Of a stretch of 64,000 nt of DNA, positions 1 through 11,601 are shown piece after piece. The position numbers were made by a program, and so were the translations under genes. The stretch is taken from positions 38,514,226 through 38,578,225 of the forward strand of contig CM064523.1 of the NCBI GenBank assembly GCA_032716605.1. Reading direction: 5' to 3'. The DNA comes from Paralithodes platypus (taxonomy: Eukaryota; Arthropoda; Malacostraca; Decapoda; Lithodidae). A model generated the notes under the pieces. That model was not told the origin of the DNA. It ran no database searches and saw only the letters and a program-made list of their open reading frames with translations. How positions within the stretch are numbered: position 1 is the stretch's first letter; each line of letters starts with the position of its first letter.

Positions 1-1750
1 TTCGTAGCAACGAAATAAATCGAAAATGTTATAAACCATATTTTTTTTTTTTTCGGTCACTGCATGGAAACAATTGCGCATAGCTCGCGAACCAATTACG
101 CTATAGTATTTTTGTTTTCACCATTGGAAAGAGCACAATTTTTCGATTCTGGTGATATATACAGTTATATACGTATCCGAGCAAATAACGTAACCACGAG
201 GTGGGGAACAGCTCGGAACCCGGCTAGCATCGCCGGAATAGAGATGGGTGAAGCATAAATATTCGCATTTTGGCTCTTCATTTCAAATATTCATAGCGCA
301 AAAAGTATTTGTCCTAGGAACTTCTAGTTTGTTTTATACTCATCAGCATTATTTGCCGTATTCATACAGCCTAAATTTAAAACCATACACTTCGTAGCAA
401 CGAAATAAATCGAAAATGTTATAAACCATATCAATCAAAATATATATACTTTTTTTTCGGTCACGTGCTGAGAACTATTGAAGATAAACAATTTCTGTTT
501 TCAGATTTGGAAAGAGGAGAAAAAATACTATTATTTGAGCAAAAAAAAAGATATGGTCATCACTCACAATTTAGAGCTACGACGGTGTGAAGACAATTGC
601 ATGGGAAATAATTGTATTCCGGACTCATTTACACTTTCATATTTCGATTTATTTACATTTTTTTTTTTTTTATCATGTACTATAAATATTCCTCTTTCCA
701 TTGACATATGATACACCACAATAAACAGCATTCTGGTGGATGAAAATACAGAAAAACACAAGGCTTCGAAAACTCGCCCAGCCTGATATTTCATGGCAAA
801 TTAGAGAATGTCTGACCGTAAGTTAGATAAATAAGTTGCTGGATGCGGGAGGGTTAAACAGTGGACTATATTGTATCGAAATTTCAGTTTGAAGTTTTTC
901 GAATATAGACTGCAACTGCCCTTGTGTTTCCTGGTGAACCCTATACTGATTAAACAGTGACTTAGGAAATGCAGGCAACATATAGTAAGAAATGTCTTTA
1001 TAGGTGAATGACACAGAATCGTAAATTTGTTATCCAAAATCTGTAAACAAACGTATTAAAACCATTCGCTATAATATTCTTCCCTACTATGACTTTATCA
1101 TCTATTACAAACTTATTGTTGCAGCTGAGATACTTTTTGCTCTCATTGATAACGTCTTCAATAAGCTTCCAGGACTGTTTTATGTTTCCAATGTTCTTTT
1201 CAAATATATTCCTTATAGTGATTTCGTTCTGATATACACAACACACTTTGTAAAGTCAATGTATAGTTAATAAATCACTTTTTATCCGGTCCTGTAGGAT
1301 TCTATATATATATATATATAACATATCATTTGTATTAAATGTTGATGATATTCTTCAATCCTGATGTTAACAATTTTTTTTTTTTTTTTTTCAATATCCA
1401 AGTATAATCCTAACCATAGGGAAACATTCATTAAACAGTCGCAGAGTCTCTTAAGAAACATTTAAATTCCCTCATGACAATGATATGTTATACTAAAATC
1501 TCTCCAGTCAACAGTATTCAGCTTCTCTTGAAAATGTTGCATATTATTTTGATTGTTTAACTTTTTGGTTTTGTATTTCTTATCATTGTTATTAAATTTC
1601 AGTGTTTATTGTCAGAATTTACAACAAATATCTGACATAAACGATAAAATTATCCGACGTGAAAAAATGCTACTCCTACTCGTTAGAGGAGAGGATTCCT
1701 TAGGGAAGGATAGTTTATCGATATATGATATTAATTTATTCACTTAATCA
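1..1750. other. AT-rich non-coding stretch with a short direct repeat
   Basis: No convincing gene. A segment at 1-60 recurs in the same orientation at 391-464: it begins TTCGTAGCAACGAAATAAAT, has a T-rich middle and ends in CGGTCAC. The rest is AT-rich with T-runs (about 659-671 and 1375-1392) and a (TA)n run near 1304-1321. The short open frames here are low-complexity and look random. Confidence 0.6.
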
Positions 1751-2238
1751 TTAACACCTTACGAGCGGCCTATGCGGTTTATTTATATGTACCGCCCAGC
1801 GGGGTGTTTTTAGCCAAAATAGGGCTGTTTACGTGATCATTTTCATGCCTAAATAAGACCCAGAACGTAAAACAAGTACCTATCCCTGAAAGGGCATAAA
1901 CAGAGCTTTCGAATGACACCATAACGATCCTTTTATGATGGCTAGTTTTCTTGCAATAACCGTGCAACGCGAGTGCAAAAAGCATGTAATTAGCCACTTT
2001 CCCGATACAATTCCTTATATAGCGAGTGAGAGAGGGAGGAGGGAGCTGGGATTCGTGTCAGTATGTTCGCCGCGGTGGTCTGGAGCAGTCATACGCTCGC
2101 TACTCTCCTGCCATCACTTGTCTCTCTCTCTCAGCAACATTACGTGCTGAAATTGCCACTCGACCTATGTCGAGCGCCGCCACATAGTCCAGCTTTATTA
2201 AATACGACTTATGTGGTGAGCCGCTAATTAAGGGTTAA
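1751..2238. mobile_element. TTAA-flanked piggyBac-type MITE, copy 1
   Basis: A non-autonomous element of about 484 bp bounded by TTAA on both sides. The left end reads TTAACACCTTACGAGCGGC; the inverted right end reads TTAACCCTTAATTAGCGGC, giving a short imperfect terminal inverted repeat. Four further copies lie at 13967, 45318, 49819 and 60154. This copy shares diagnostic bases with the copy at 60154, including AATTAGCCACTTTCCCG, and forms a subfamily with it. TTAA duplications and CCC-type ends are typical of piggyBac-mobilised MITEs. It has no transposase. Small open frames in it recur in the other copies and are not evidence of a gene. Confidence 0.88.
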
Positions 2239-4280
2239 TGAACAGAAATGTATTTGAATACCCATAGCGAAACCTAATTATGGGTTATTCTACAAACAAA
2301 ACAATGAATCTCTACGGATTCATAGATTCAAAATAGTTATATCTGTTATTTTGTAATTTTGATAAATATAAGCATTTAAATATTATAAATGCTTCGAATC
2401 CTCAAATTTTGCTACTGGATTCGAAACTTAGAGATAAATATTAAAACAAGAGATACGGATCTTGTTTCACAAACGAGAGATTCGAATCTTGTTTCACAAA
2501 CGACAGATTCGACTCTTGGTTCACAAACGTATTATTGGTGCTGTACCTTTAGCTTTAGTTTTTAGTTTGGTGAGCGATAAATATAGCAAACCAATTAAAT
2601 AAAGCTCTCAAATATTTAGGGACGGGAGTATCAGCCTAGCAGTTACCGTGAACAGATCTCCTTAATAGTTCAGGTAGCATTCAATGAGACTACTGCAGGA
2701 CTCTTCTTCTTCTTTTTACCTCTGACCGGGTATAGGCTATCCTAGTGTTTACTAGCCTATACCCCTTTGAAAGGACATTAGCCTAATCTAACAACCTTAC
2801 CTAACCTAACCGAGTATTATAGGTGGGGGCTGCCGCCCCCACACCCCCGCTTTGACTTAGATTTTTGGTGTATTTGTCTGTGAAGTGGGTATTTTTCAAT
2901 TTGTTGATAACGAAAATCCTCCATGCGGACTATATGGAGAAAAATACGGCGAATCTATTGGTGCCTATTTTCCCTAATAAATTGTTTCTCATAACGCCGC
3001 ACTAGTGTCCTTGAATATTATCGTAATTTCTTTAATAATTCAGATATAACTAATTTAGTTGCGCATATTTCGTGAATTAAATTGCTTTTACATTCTTTAC
3101 AGTTACTTGACCATTTGCCACCTACGCCTCGCTAAAGATAAGTCCACGATTCCCGATAAACAAGTAAGATATTTCCTCTGTCAGTCTAATTATTCATATT
3201 GTTGTCTCCTCCAGCTGAGCTCTTTATGCGCAGATTAGACTGATTATCCGTTTCACAGATCAGTATTTATCTGTGTGGTCCTTCGTAATAAATTCAATAG
3301 ACCTAGACAAATTGTGGTGAAGGGTTAGATTCGAAGGCCAGGAATTTGGGTAGGTCGGTTTCTGGAATACCTTTATATATTTTCCACATTTATACAAACA
3401 ATAGGAAAATTATCTGATATATCTGAGCATAAAATACTATTAAACAAACTCTTATTACACATTTATTACATAATGTTATCTACAAGTGTGTCATAATCAT
3501 GTTTAATCCTTGTTGGTTTATTTGTTATGGGTAAATATGAGTCGGGGTGAGGGCTGGTCCTATCCAGAGTGAGGTTTGGCATCCTCCACCCAACCTTTAA
3601 CTGTCATTCTTTTCCGTCTTGAGGTGGGAGGATACGAATCCTCCTCCCTTTGTAGACTTCACCTACTAGACAAGACAGAAACAGAGGCGAGAGAACGCGA
3701 AAGTGGTCCCGGACCCTAAGAATTGGAAATTTAGATTTAGTTTCTGTTAGGTCTCAATCTTTAATCGCCTACCCCCAGCTATGGGGTATGTGCCTGAGTA
3801 TATACATACATACATACAAAAAATAGTATGAGAACAGTCTCGATATCGAAAATTTGTTGTTAGCTTATGATGATTTGATTTCAATAGATTCATATTTCAA
3901 ATCACCCATTATATAAATAGACATATTTTCCTGTTGAAGTTTAAGCTCCATATCATTAAGCAAATTTAACCGGTCAAGCCTCATCGACGTCGGCTATGTT
4001 TGTAAAGTTCAGCCCCAGCGACGTGGATTGGACGTAGACTATTCTCGCCCTAAATCCCCCCCCCCTTTATAAGGCTCGTATGAGATTCACATTTTCCATC
4101 TGAAATCTTATTGTGTTGGGAAGCTTCACACTAGCTGGCAACTGCCTAGGCCACCCCATGTGGTGTTGGCGGGCCACGTACTTCCTTCCTCAGTTCACAA
4201 AATATCTTGTGAGTGTAAACACAGTCGGACCGTACACCATAACAAAGGTGGTGTTAAAGCTGTATTGTTAGGGTTTCCCA
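2239..4280. other. Non-coding stretch, small hairpin and microsatellites
   Basis: No gene recognised. An imperfect-loop hairpin with exact 12-bp arms lies at 2728-2739 and 2753-2764 (GGGTATAGGCTA and its complement). There is a short (TACA)n tract near 3805-3818 and a C-run near 4058. The sequence is AT-rich, with repeated use of TAGGCTA-like words, as in much of the window. Confidence 0.5.
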
Positions 4281-5456
4281 AGCTGTGGCCATGATACCTA
4301 GACTCTGATGAATACCAAGACAGCGCCTCTGATTCATCAGGGGATGAATATTTGCCACGGAGAGTGATGATAGTGATGGTGAGGGAGGTGATGCTGCCGT
4401 TTCTCCTCCTCGCTTACCATCGCCAAAATCACAAACCATCTCCCTATTGAAAAATAGTATGCCGTACACCTTCTACGGGTTACCCAGGGGCTTACCTCTA
4501 CCGCAGGGGCAGGAGAGGGAAAGTTAGAGCGAATTGTGAGGATGCCACCACGTACACGCCACATGTATACCACACCACCACGCGCATCTCCACCCCGTGA
4601 CGTATCACCGACACATGCGTCACCACCGCCAGCACCACAGGCATCACCACCACCACCACCAGGTTCTCTACCTTATACCACCACAATCTTCATCACCACA
4701 GCCAGGGCCCTCTCATCACCCCAACATTCCACCACCACCTTCATTTCCGCTGGCAGGGTCATTCCATTCCCCAATACTGCCAGACGCCCTGTTGCCCGAC
4801 GGCGTGGGCATCCTCGTGGACTATCCTCGACACATGGTCGTGGGTGGCACACCCACGACCATGTGTCGAGGATAGTGTTACTGATATGTACCCCCAGGCC
4901 AGATTCTGCCTAACATTCTAGGGTGAGGTTGAGATCCAGGTCAAGATTGAGGAGAAGGACACCACACATGACTTCTGCAGGAGATTGTCGGTCTGATGAT
5001 GAGAGTGAGGGGGAAGCCAAGCCAACACAGTAGGCTTAGGACTGGCTGGATGGGGCCGATTGTGTCCCAAATGTTTACACATTTTAGGGCGACAGGGAGG
5101 CAGGCCCGAACATCCCTAACATAAACAGGCACGCTACCAAACATTTTTGTCTGTTTTTCTATATTCCAACTACTCCCTCTCAGGCATAGGCAGAGAGCCT
5201 GTACATTCAATCGTACATACAACGGTGAAGCTTGTGAGGTATCGTTCCAGTCTAGGGAGTGAGACATGTGAAGCAACCAGCCCCTACTATCTTGCCTTTG
5301 CCCACCCACGGTTCGAAGCAGCCCCATCTCTGAAGATGCCTCGCCCAAGTGCTTCACTGTCTCACCTTCTAGACTCGAACCATCACTCTCAGAACACTAC
5401 CTATTGAGCAATGAATCAACTAGGCATTGTCCCCCTGTAGCCTATTTTGAATATGG
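4281..5456 (+). pseudogene. Possible N-terminal remnant of a piggyBac-like transposase
   Basis: Around 4290-4345 one frame reads an acidic serine/aspartate-rich stretch (SDEYQDSASDSSGDEYLP). A neighbouring frame continues acidic and proline-rich, as in the disordered N-terminus of PGBD-type transposases. From 4536 to 4900 the sequence is CAC/CCA-rich low complexity encoding proline, threonine and histidine runs. The link to the better-supported transposase fragment at 8122 is inferred from order and orientation only. No catalytic residues are visible, and it could be unrelated low-complexity sequence. Confidence 0.28.
4821..4875. repeat. Perfect 26-bp inverted repeat with 3-nt loop
   Basis: Left arm 4821-4846 and right arm 4850-4875 are exact reverse complements, separated only by GCA. 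The arm begins CTATCCTCGACACATGGTCG. It sits in the low-complexity region of the presumed transposase remnant. No other perfect palindrome of this length was noticed in the window. Confidence 0.9.
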
Positions 5457-5466
5457 GAATATTCAT

Positions 5467-5640
5467 CTATCTATCAAACTATTGCCTGATGCAGTGATCC
5501 CCGAAGGGATGGCCACGAACGAACTGCCCCCAGTCAGTCGACGCCCCTCCTCCCAACCAGCACCGCCTTCATCCATATACTTCCTCACTCCATCCTTCCA
5601 CCTCTCTTTCGGTTTACCTCTCCCTCTCTGTCCTTCCACA
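5467..5640 (-). mobile_element. RTE-like LINE, 174-bp 3' end fragment (RTE-D)
   Basis: A severely 5'-truncated antisense copy of the RTE-like LINE found at 17521-21030 and 32791-34470. It begins with the (TCTA)n tail, followed by the 3' untranslated segment (GTGATCCCCGAAGGG...GTGGCCACGAACGAAC-like) and the last codons. It is flanked by a perfect 10-bp target duplication GAATATTCAT (5457-5466 and 5641-5650). Extreme 5' truncation and a duplication of this size fit target-primed reverse transcription. Confidence 0.85.
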
Positions 5641-5663
5641 GAATATTCATAAAATGCTATTTA

Positions 5664-5860
5664 AACAGGGAACAATGAAGGTATTTTATTGGCGTTCCGG
5701 TGGGCTTTGTGGAAATTCACTGATACTAAGTACAGCACAAATTCCATCCCAATAATATCTTCTCGTTGACACATTAGGATTTGAACCCAGGACCTTTGGA
5801 TTACCAGTCCAGTAGCATGACTACTCCACCACACCTCTCCTATATAAGACTGCACATCTT
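5664..5860 (-). mobile_element. tRNA-derived SINE (antisense)
   Basis: The reverse strand of about 5775-5855 resembles a tRNA gene head: an A-box-like TGGTGGAGTAGTCATGC and a B-box GGGTTCAAATCC at the expected spacing. The acceptor stem does not close and there is a non-tRNA body toward 5664, so it is a SINE and not a functional tRNA. It lies inside the region presumed to be a piggyBac transposase remnant. Confidence 0.6.
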
Positions 5861-5863
5861 CTT

Positions 5864-5911
5864 GCAGTTCTTTACCGCAAACCTGATTTCTATAATTTGA
5901 TTGTTGGCCAG
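5864..5911 (+). pseudogene. piggyBac-like transposase fragment left of the Harbinger-like insertion
   Basis: The frame reads ...KPDFYNLIVGQ up to the insertion point. It continues in frame after the inserted element as SNWYNYYYM. In PGBD-type transposases this corresponds to the conserved segment just before the W-x-x-x-T-x-x-E motif. Continuity across the insertion supports both the family call and the CAG duplication. Confidence 0.55.
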
Positions 5912-8121
5912 GGGCCGGATACTCAAAACTGTCCTAACTTTGGGCACTTAGGAGGACTTCCTAACTGACTTAGGGCGCCCTAAGATAGGAACAGGTTAGG
6001 ACAACTTATCTCTTGTCTTAAGTTGCATACACAAACACAATTTAGGATGTCCTATCCTGTTCCTAAATGGTTAGGAACTCCTAAATTGTTCTAAATCTTC
6101 TAGGGTGCCTTATGATGTTCAGCCAATCACGGGGCTCCTTATATCCCGTTGTTTGGGTGGATCAACCAATCACGGGACATTAATCTCAGCTGATCAAAAT
6201 AAACAAACACCACTGTGGCAGAGAGAGCTACCCAGCTGTTGTATTACCTTATGTGTTGCCTATGTATCTATATACTGTATATATAATAAATCGTGCAATA
6301 TCCTATATTTAACTCCTAACAAAGTTTTTGAGAGATGTTGAGGAAGTGAAACTAAGTGAAGCTTGCTGGTCCATTCGTAGGCTTGCTTGTGTGCTTGCTT
6401 TTTGCAGGCAAACTGTTACTGTATGTTGTACCCCTGGCGCCTCTTTTTCTTTTGTGTCTCTTGCCGAGTCTCCCTACCCTTTGAAGGAACAAGGGATGGC
6501 TACTGATTAAGGAAGTGAATGTTGTAGGCTTGTGTTTAGGCTAGGCAGAATTCTCATGATTTTGTTTTTCTTTCCATAAGGACCATTTGCATTGTTTATA
6601 GTAGGTCTAGGCTATAGGCTATTAGATTCTGCTAGGTCATATTTTCCCATTAACTCCATTTGTGTACAATAGTTTGCAGCATATTAGGCTTGGCTTAGTC
6701 CAGATTAAGTTAGGATAGGCAATTTTCCCAGAACCCCCATTTATAGTTTGTCACTAGGGTAGCGGAAGGAGTATTTTGCCCCCTGCTGGCAACACTATGA
6801 TGATAATAAGTCATGGGGGGGGCTGAGAGGGGGCAAAGCCCCCTTTAACCTATTATTGTATTCCACGGCAGTCAAAATAGATGGATTCCACGGCAGTCAA
6901 AATGGACGGGGACGTGATCTCGAGCATGCGAGTAGCCTAGTCTAAACAAGGCAGGCGATACGCCGAATTCCTCCATTCTTACCAAGGGTAGGTTAAAGTA
7001 AGTTAGCTTAGGTTATTTTTTGGGTACAAGTTGTGTCAACGGGTGCCCGCTTTGTTTACATAGTCGCACACTCTTAGTTACATTCGCGTCTATTTTGACT
7101 GCTGTTATTTGCCCCTGCAGGTAATATACTGTATATGAAGATGACATTAAATCATGGGGGGGTGAGAGGGGCAAAGACCCCTTACTAATCTCTCCATAAA
7201 TATAACAAAGTAAATTGTATCAAAAGTCTCTCTAGGCCTCTCTCACCATAATATATACTATATTATTTACAGGCCTATGTGCTTTTCTTAATACCATATG
7301 TCCCGATCTTCATAGGCTATAGTCCTCCCCACTAGTAGGGTTGTAGATTAATATTCTTGGAAAATGGATAAAAATGCATGCAATTGCATAATGAAACAAC
7401 TAACTCATTATTCGAATCGTAAATGGTAAGTAAAGATTGTAAAATATAAATATATATAGGCTAGGCGTAATTTGACCTAGGCCAAACTCAATATCCACCA
7501 CTCAAAAGGCCAAAACCCCAGTGTGTGAAGTTACCAATAGCCTATGCTACTTCATAAAGGTCATGAGCCCCAAATCCAATGAGTGCATTACACAAGTAAT
7601 TCCATTATTGAAAGGGTTAATCAAGTAAAATCCCAGAATCGTAGGCTTGGAGAGTATCCTTTTATATGGCTATGTTTGATACATTCTCTCAAGCCTTAAA
7701 AAGAGACCAAAATGGTATAAGACCACTAGTTCCATTACAAAATGTCACGCTGTAACTATTAATTACACCAGTTATTTCCATAGCCTCCTTAAATGACGAT
7801 TAAAATAGGCTAGAGTCGCTTTGAGTCCGGCCATATTTAATCCACGCCGAAGCTCGGCCAATGTTTGGAGGTACACACTAAATAACCGCTCCCACATTCA
7901 ATTTTGTTTCGCTGTTGGGTGTCCTAAGTCAAGTTAGAGTAGCCCCCGACCTACCCTAAGTCAGGACATCCTAACTTTTCACAAAATGGCTGCCCACAGC
8001 TTCTGAGTATGCCGTCTTAACTGTTTTGAGTATAGTGTCATTAGCGTACTGGAGTAGTTAGGGCGACCTAAGTGAAATAGGACGAGTTAGGATGTCCTAA
8101 ATAGTTTTGAGTATCCAGCCC
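5912..8121. mobile_element. Harbinger-like non-autonomous DNA transposon, 3-bp CAG target duplication
   Basis: The left end is GGGCCGGATACTCAAAACT; the inverted right end is GGGCTGGATACTCAAAACT. Both are flanked by CAG (5909-5911 and 8122-8124). Removing the element restores an open piggyBac transposase frame, which fixes the boundaries. Both ends are packed with CCTAA/TTAGG words in both orientations, as in subterminal transposase-binding regions. No transposase frame is visible. The middle holds AT-rich sequence plus a paired motif, a CGGCAGTCAAAATAGA-like word near 6863 and its inverse near 7087. Harbinger assignment rests on end structure and 3-bp duplication; canonical Harbinger targets are TWA, so the superfamily is uncertain. 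Confidence 0.7.
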
Positions 8122-8502
8122 CAGAGCAACTGGTACAATTATTACTACATGGATGCCAAGACACAGACCCCACACTCCGCCTGCCTCCGATGGTATGACG
8201 TCACAGCCTCGGAGATGTATTGCTTCTTGGCCATCGTCATCCGAATTGGGGTGATAAATAATTTAACAATCAGGAAGTACTGGTCCTATGACCCTCTAAT
8301 TGGCACCTCTATACTTATTAAACTCATGAGCCTAAATAGATGTAGTGCCATCATGGAAAACCTTAACTTCATTGGCAGTTTGATTAATCACAGGGCTGTA
8401 GTGGACCAAGGTCCAGGTAGTAAAGACCCCATGGAAAGAATCAGACCTATCTTCCCCCGCACTGCATATTTTGAGATTTGCTTAGCCTTTATTGCTCTTT
8501 GA
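8122..8502 (+). pseudogene. piggyBac-type transposase fragment (DDE_Tnp_1_7 N-terminal part)
   Basis: The translated product contains RWYDVTASEMYCFLAIVIRI, then YWSYDPLIGT and MSLNRCSAIMENLNF. These match, in order, the conserved blocks of PGBD-type transposases before the first catalytic aspartate (W-x-x-x-T-x-x-E, YW, M-x-x-N/R-F). The frame stops at about 8502 before any DDD catalytic residue, so it is a broken gene. A role in mobilising the TTAA MITEs in this window is possible only for an intact relative elsewhere. Confidence 0.75.
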
Positions 8503-9059
8503 CATTAGGTTGAGATTAGTATGGGTCTTCAAAGGGGAACTTTAAACCAAAACCTCTACCACTGCTGGAATTACAAGTTTCTTACTCGTAAGGCCTACCA
8601 ACATGTTTCATGGTAAATCCTATGACCTTAACTATTCAGCTTCAGTACTAAGCTAATTGTTTCTGATTAACTTGCACTAAATATGAACGTTTATAATAGA
8701 GGTGTTCTAATCTAGAAACAGTAGAAACAATTATTTCATAAGTAAATGCATAATCTGTTGGTATCACTGAAAAGCCTAGTATAGTTTTTCAGAGAGACAA
8801 AAAGAGAGAGAGAGAAGTAGCACTGTCCCAATCAATTCATGTAGTAGGTATGGTATGAATTAATAATCCCTGCATTGCCTAGCTAACAGTGAAACTATGA
8901 GTAACCGCATGTACATTTGGGGTATTATATATCATAGATAGACCAGGGTATATGTAGGTAATATTATTCCACAAATAAAATTGTTTTATGTTGATATATT
9001 ATACTCTGTACGTACAGTATGTTACATTGTGTCAATACTACATATCCAAGGGGGAGATT
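8503..9059. other. Non-coding AT-rich stretch
   Basis: Nothing recognised beyond a short GA-rich run near 8800-8815. The only open frames are short and lack similarity to families I know. Confidence 0.5.
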
Positions 9060-10398
9060 GTAGGCTCCTATCGAACAGGGCTAGATCCAGGAGAGGCTAT
9101 AGGCATTTGGTAAGGAGTCGCTGGAACACCTGCTTCATTGGCTTGGCCTCTCTTACTGATTTTCTTTGTGCCTCATATACAATGAGAGTAATCTACCTCG
9201 CTCTCACAAACACCTCTTCCTCCTATCTACCTCACTACACTAAACATGCACACCACACTTCCTTCTTCCACAATAACATTTTGTTACAAATGATGAACAA
9301 TATCCCAGCCTCGGAGTCCCCAGGATGGGGGGGGGGGTACTCTTACTATCATCTTTGCAACATTTGCGGCCTTTCCTCTAATTTTCCCTCTATTGAACAC
9401 CATCTCTCCTCCTACAAACCTGATCTTTTCCTCACTTAAACTCAGGTTTCTGAAGCAACTGCCAGTAGCCCCTGCTCTGTATCCTCTTACATTATCTATA
9501 CTAGTTGCAAAGCCAAAGGCGGTGCATACGTGCACAACAAACTCACTTGCTCTCGTGTTCCCGATTTCGACTCCTGAATTCTCAACTTTATGGCTCGAAC
9601 TTTCCTGTCATTCTCATACTAAATATTTCTGTGCTGTCTATCTTTCCCCTAACTCTACCGACTTTCCCAAATTCTTTGACTATCTAAACTCTAAAGTGGA
9701 TCACATTCTATCCATTTCTCCTTTTTCAGAAATCTCCATCTTAGGAGATTTCAACGTTCACCACCGTCAATGGCTCTCCTCTCACAATACTGACCAACCT
9801 GGTGAACAAGCCTACGTCTTTAATATACTAAATGACCTAGAGCAGTTGGCTAAGCCACCCACCCGTATCCCGGATCGCTTCGGAGATTGGCCCAACATTC
9901 TTGACTTGTTTCTAACTTCTAACCCTTCTTCTTATACTGTCGATTTTGTTTCTCCTTTGGACTCCTCCGACCATAAATTATCTCTGTCACCTGTCGTATC
10001 TCTCCAGTATGGCCACCCGGTCCTCCTAGCCGGCGGCGCTTGTGGCACTTTGGCGCCTCCGACTGGGAGGCTCTCCGGCAGTACTTCTTTGATTTCTCAT
10101 AGCATTATTTTTGCTTCCTTGGCCGGGGACTCTCGGAGAGTGCTGAACGCATTACCAAGGTAATCCTATCGGGTATGGAGGCATACATTCCATTTTCTTT
10201 CTCTCAGACAAATGCAAACAAATCTTGGTTTACTCACGCTTGTTGAACTGCTGTTCACAATAAAAAGGAAACTTTAAAACAGTACCGATGCCTTCAAACT
10301 CAAGAATCTCATTCTTCCTATGTTTCTGCCCGGAATCAAGGCAAATCTGCTCTTCGACTTGCCAAACACTCTTTCATCAATAATTGTGGTAAACTATC
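9060..10398 (+). pseudogene. LINE-A (Jockey-like) ORF2 endonuclease region, frameshifted
   Basis: Non-LTR retrotransposon apurinic-like endonuclease. The best stretch (9600-10010) reads SEISILGDFNVHHRQWLSS, then NILNDLEQL, PTRIPDRFGD, NILDLFLTSNP and DSSDHKLSLS. These are the GDFN, TR and SDH catalytic blocks of exo-endo-phosphatase LINE nucleases. The N-terminal part (from about 9340: CNICGLSSNFPSIEHHL) is in other frames. Downstream of 10010 the frame decays. The 3' continuation is at 11156, after a 757-bp insertion. Upstream sequence from 9060 may be 5' untranslated or ORF1-derived. Confidence 0.82.
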
Positions 10399-11155
10399 AA
10401 TGGAAGTTAAATATTACTAAGCTATAATGAATCAAAATAAAATCAATCTAAATGAATACTCTATATCTAAATTGAATTCAATCTGAAACAAGCTAATTTA
10501 TATCCCAAGGTCTCGCATAATAAATGTATATATAGGGTAAGGTTATAAGGGTTAATATTAGCCAGAAATTAACTCACCAATAGTTCCACGTCAAGGGAGA
10601 ACGTTTTACCCAATATGGCGGTGGACAATGGGGAACGAGACTTCGGTCCCAAGACTCCAGTAAAGTTAAAGAAAGAATAAATATTTACATGGGAATGGAC
10701 ATGATTATTATGCTTATCTATCAGTCAGTCATGATGTCGATGAGAGCGTCGTGATGGTGTAGCTGAGTGTATTGCTGTATGTGTATTGTGATTAGAGGCA
10801 CAAAAGCACGATCAACTGAGGGCGGAAATTTAGATGTTAACTGGTTGGTGTTCGTGAAGGCTCTGGCGTACCTCAAAAGCACACCTTGCTGTCTTGGAAA
10901 ACCACCAGGAGCCCAAATTATCGTACCGCATTTAGGTTGCTCTATACGATAAATGCATATATACTACATAAGACCATGGCAATATTGCTTAATAGCACAT
11001 TAGGCCTTTTATAACTTAACTTATTTACAATCTTATAATATACGATCTACTCGTCCTACGTCGTGCTGTAGGAGAGATCGTGACGTCACAGAGACATACA
11101 AGATCACAAAAGAGTCATATTCTATCGTATTTATACGATAATAATAAATGCACTT
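10399..11155. mobile_element. Unclassified 757-bp insertion in LINE-A with 7-bp target duplication
   Basis: LINE-A homology stops at 10398 and resumes at 11156. AACTATC occurs at both edges (10392-10398 and 11156-11162). Joining the flanks restores a LINE-A-like frame (KLSN...AYWHLANN). The insert is AT-rich at both ends and has no clear terminal inverted repeat, no TG...CA ends and no coding frame of note. It could be a hAT-type MITE with poor ends, or another short element. Confidence 0.55.
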
Positions 11156-11601
11156 AACTATCCAACTCTAGCTCTTCCCAAGCTTACTGGCATCTAGCCA
11201 ACAACCTCTCCAACAATTTTTCTTCATCGTCATTCCCTCCCCTTTTACACTCTGATAGCACAACCATCACTTCTTCGTCTTGGGAATCTGAACTCTTTGC
11301 CAAACTTTCGCTAGAAACTCCACCTTGGATGATTCCGTTGCTGTTTCTCCTCTCCACCCCCCTCTTTCCTACTTATGCCTAATATCCTAATCTTTTCTAA
11401 AGATGTATTTTCTACCCTCTCTGGGTTTAATACTAAGAAGGAATATGGTCCGGATGGTCTTCCTTGTGATTTACTCAAAAACTGTGCCTCTCTGCTGATT
11501 CCCTGCCTAGGCAAACTCTTTCGTATCTGTCTCTCCTCTTATGTCTTCCCTTCTTGCTGGAAGTTTGCTCTCATTCAACCTGTCCCAAAAAAGGGTGACC
11601 T
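11156..11601 (+). pseudogene. LINE-A linker and reverse-transcriptase N-terminal part
   Basis: It reads WHLANNLSNNF, then STLSGFNTKKEYGPDGLPCD, LLKNCASLLIPCLGKLFR and SCWKFALIQPVPKKGD. This is the N-terminal region of a non-LTR RT (PG(P/D)G block and P-V-P-K-K-G-D block). It is cut at 11601 by the CR1-1 insertion cluster. The next codons of the same RT resume at 23221. Confidence 0.85.

Noticed and set aside
1935..2150. A ~71-codon open frame, and an antisense one, recurring in all five TTAA MITE copies
   Set aside because: Both frames coincide with the shared MITE sequence, and identity comes from recent copying. Composition and lack of any family signature argue against a gene. They are likely to be mis-annotated as hypothetical proteins.
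4536..4913. 125-codon proline/threonine-rich frame
   Set aside because: Low-complexity CCA/CAC repeats generate open frames in several phases. There is no domain or independent support as a gene.
5912..8121. Abundant TTAGG/CCTAA words suggesting arthropod telomeric DNA
   Set aside because: The words are scattered, in both orientations, and confined to the ends of a defined transposon. They do not form a tandem (TTAGG)n array.
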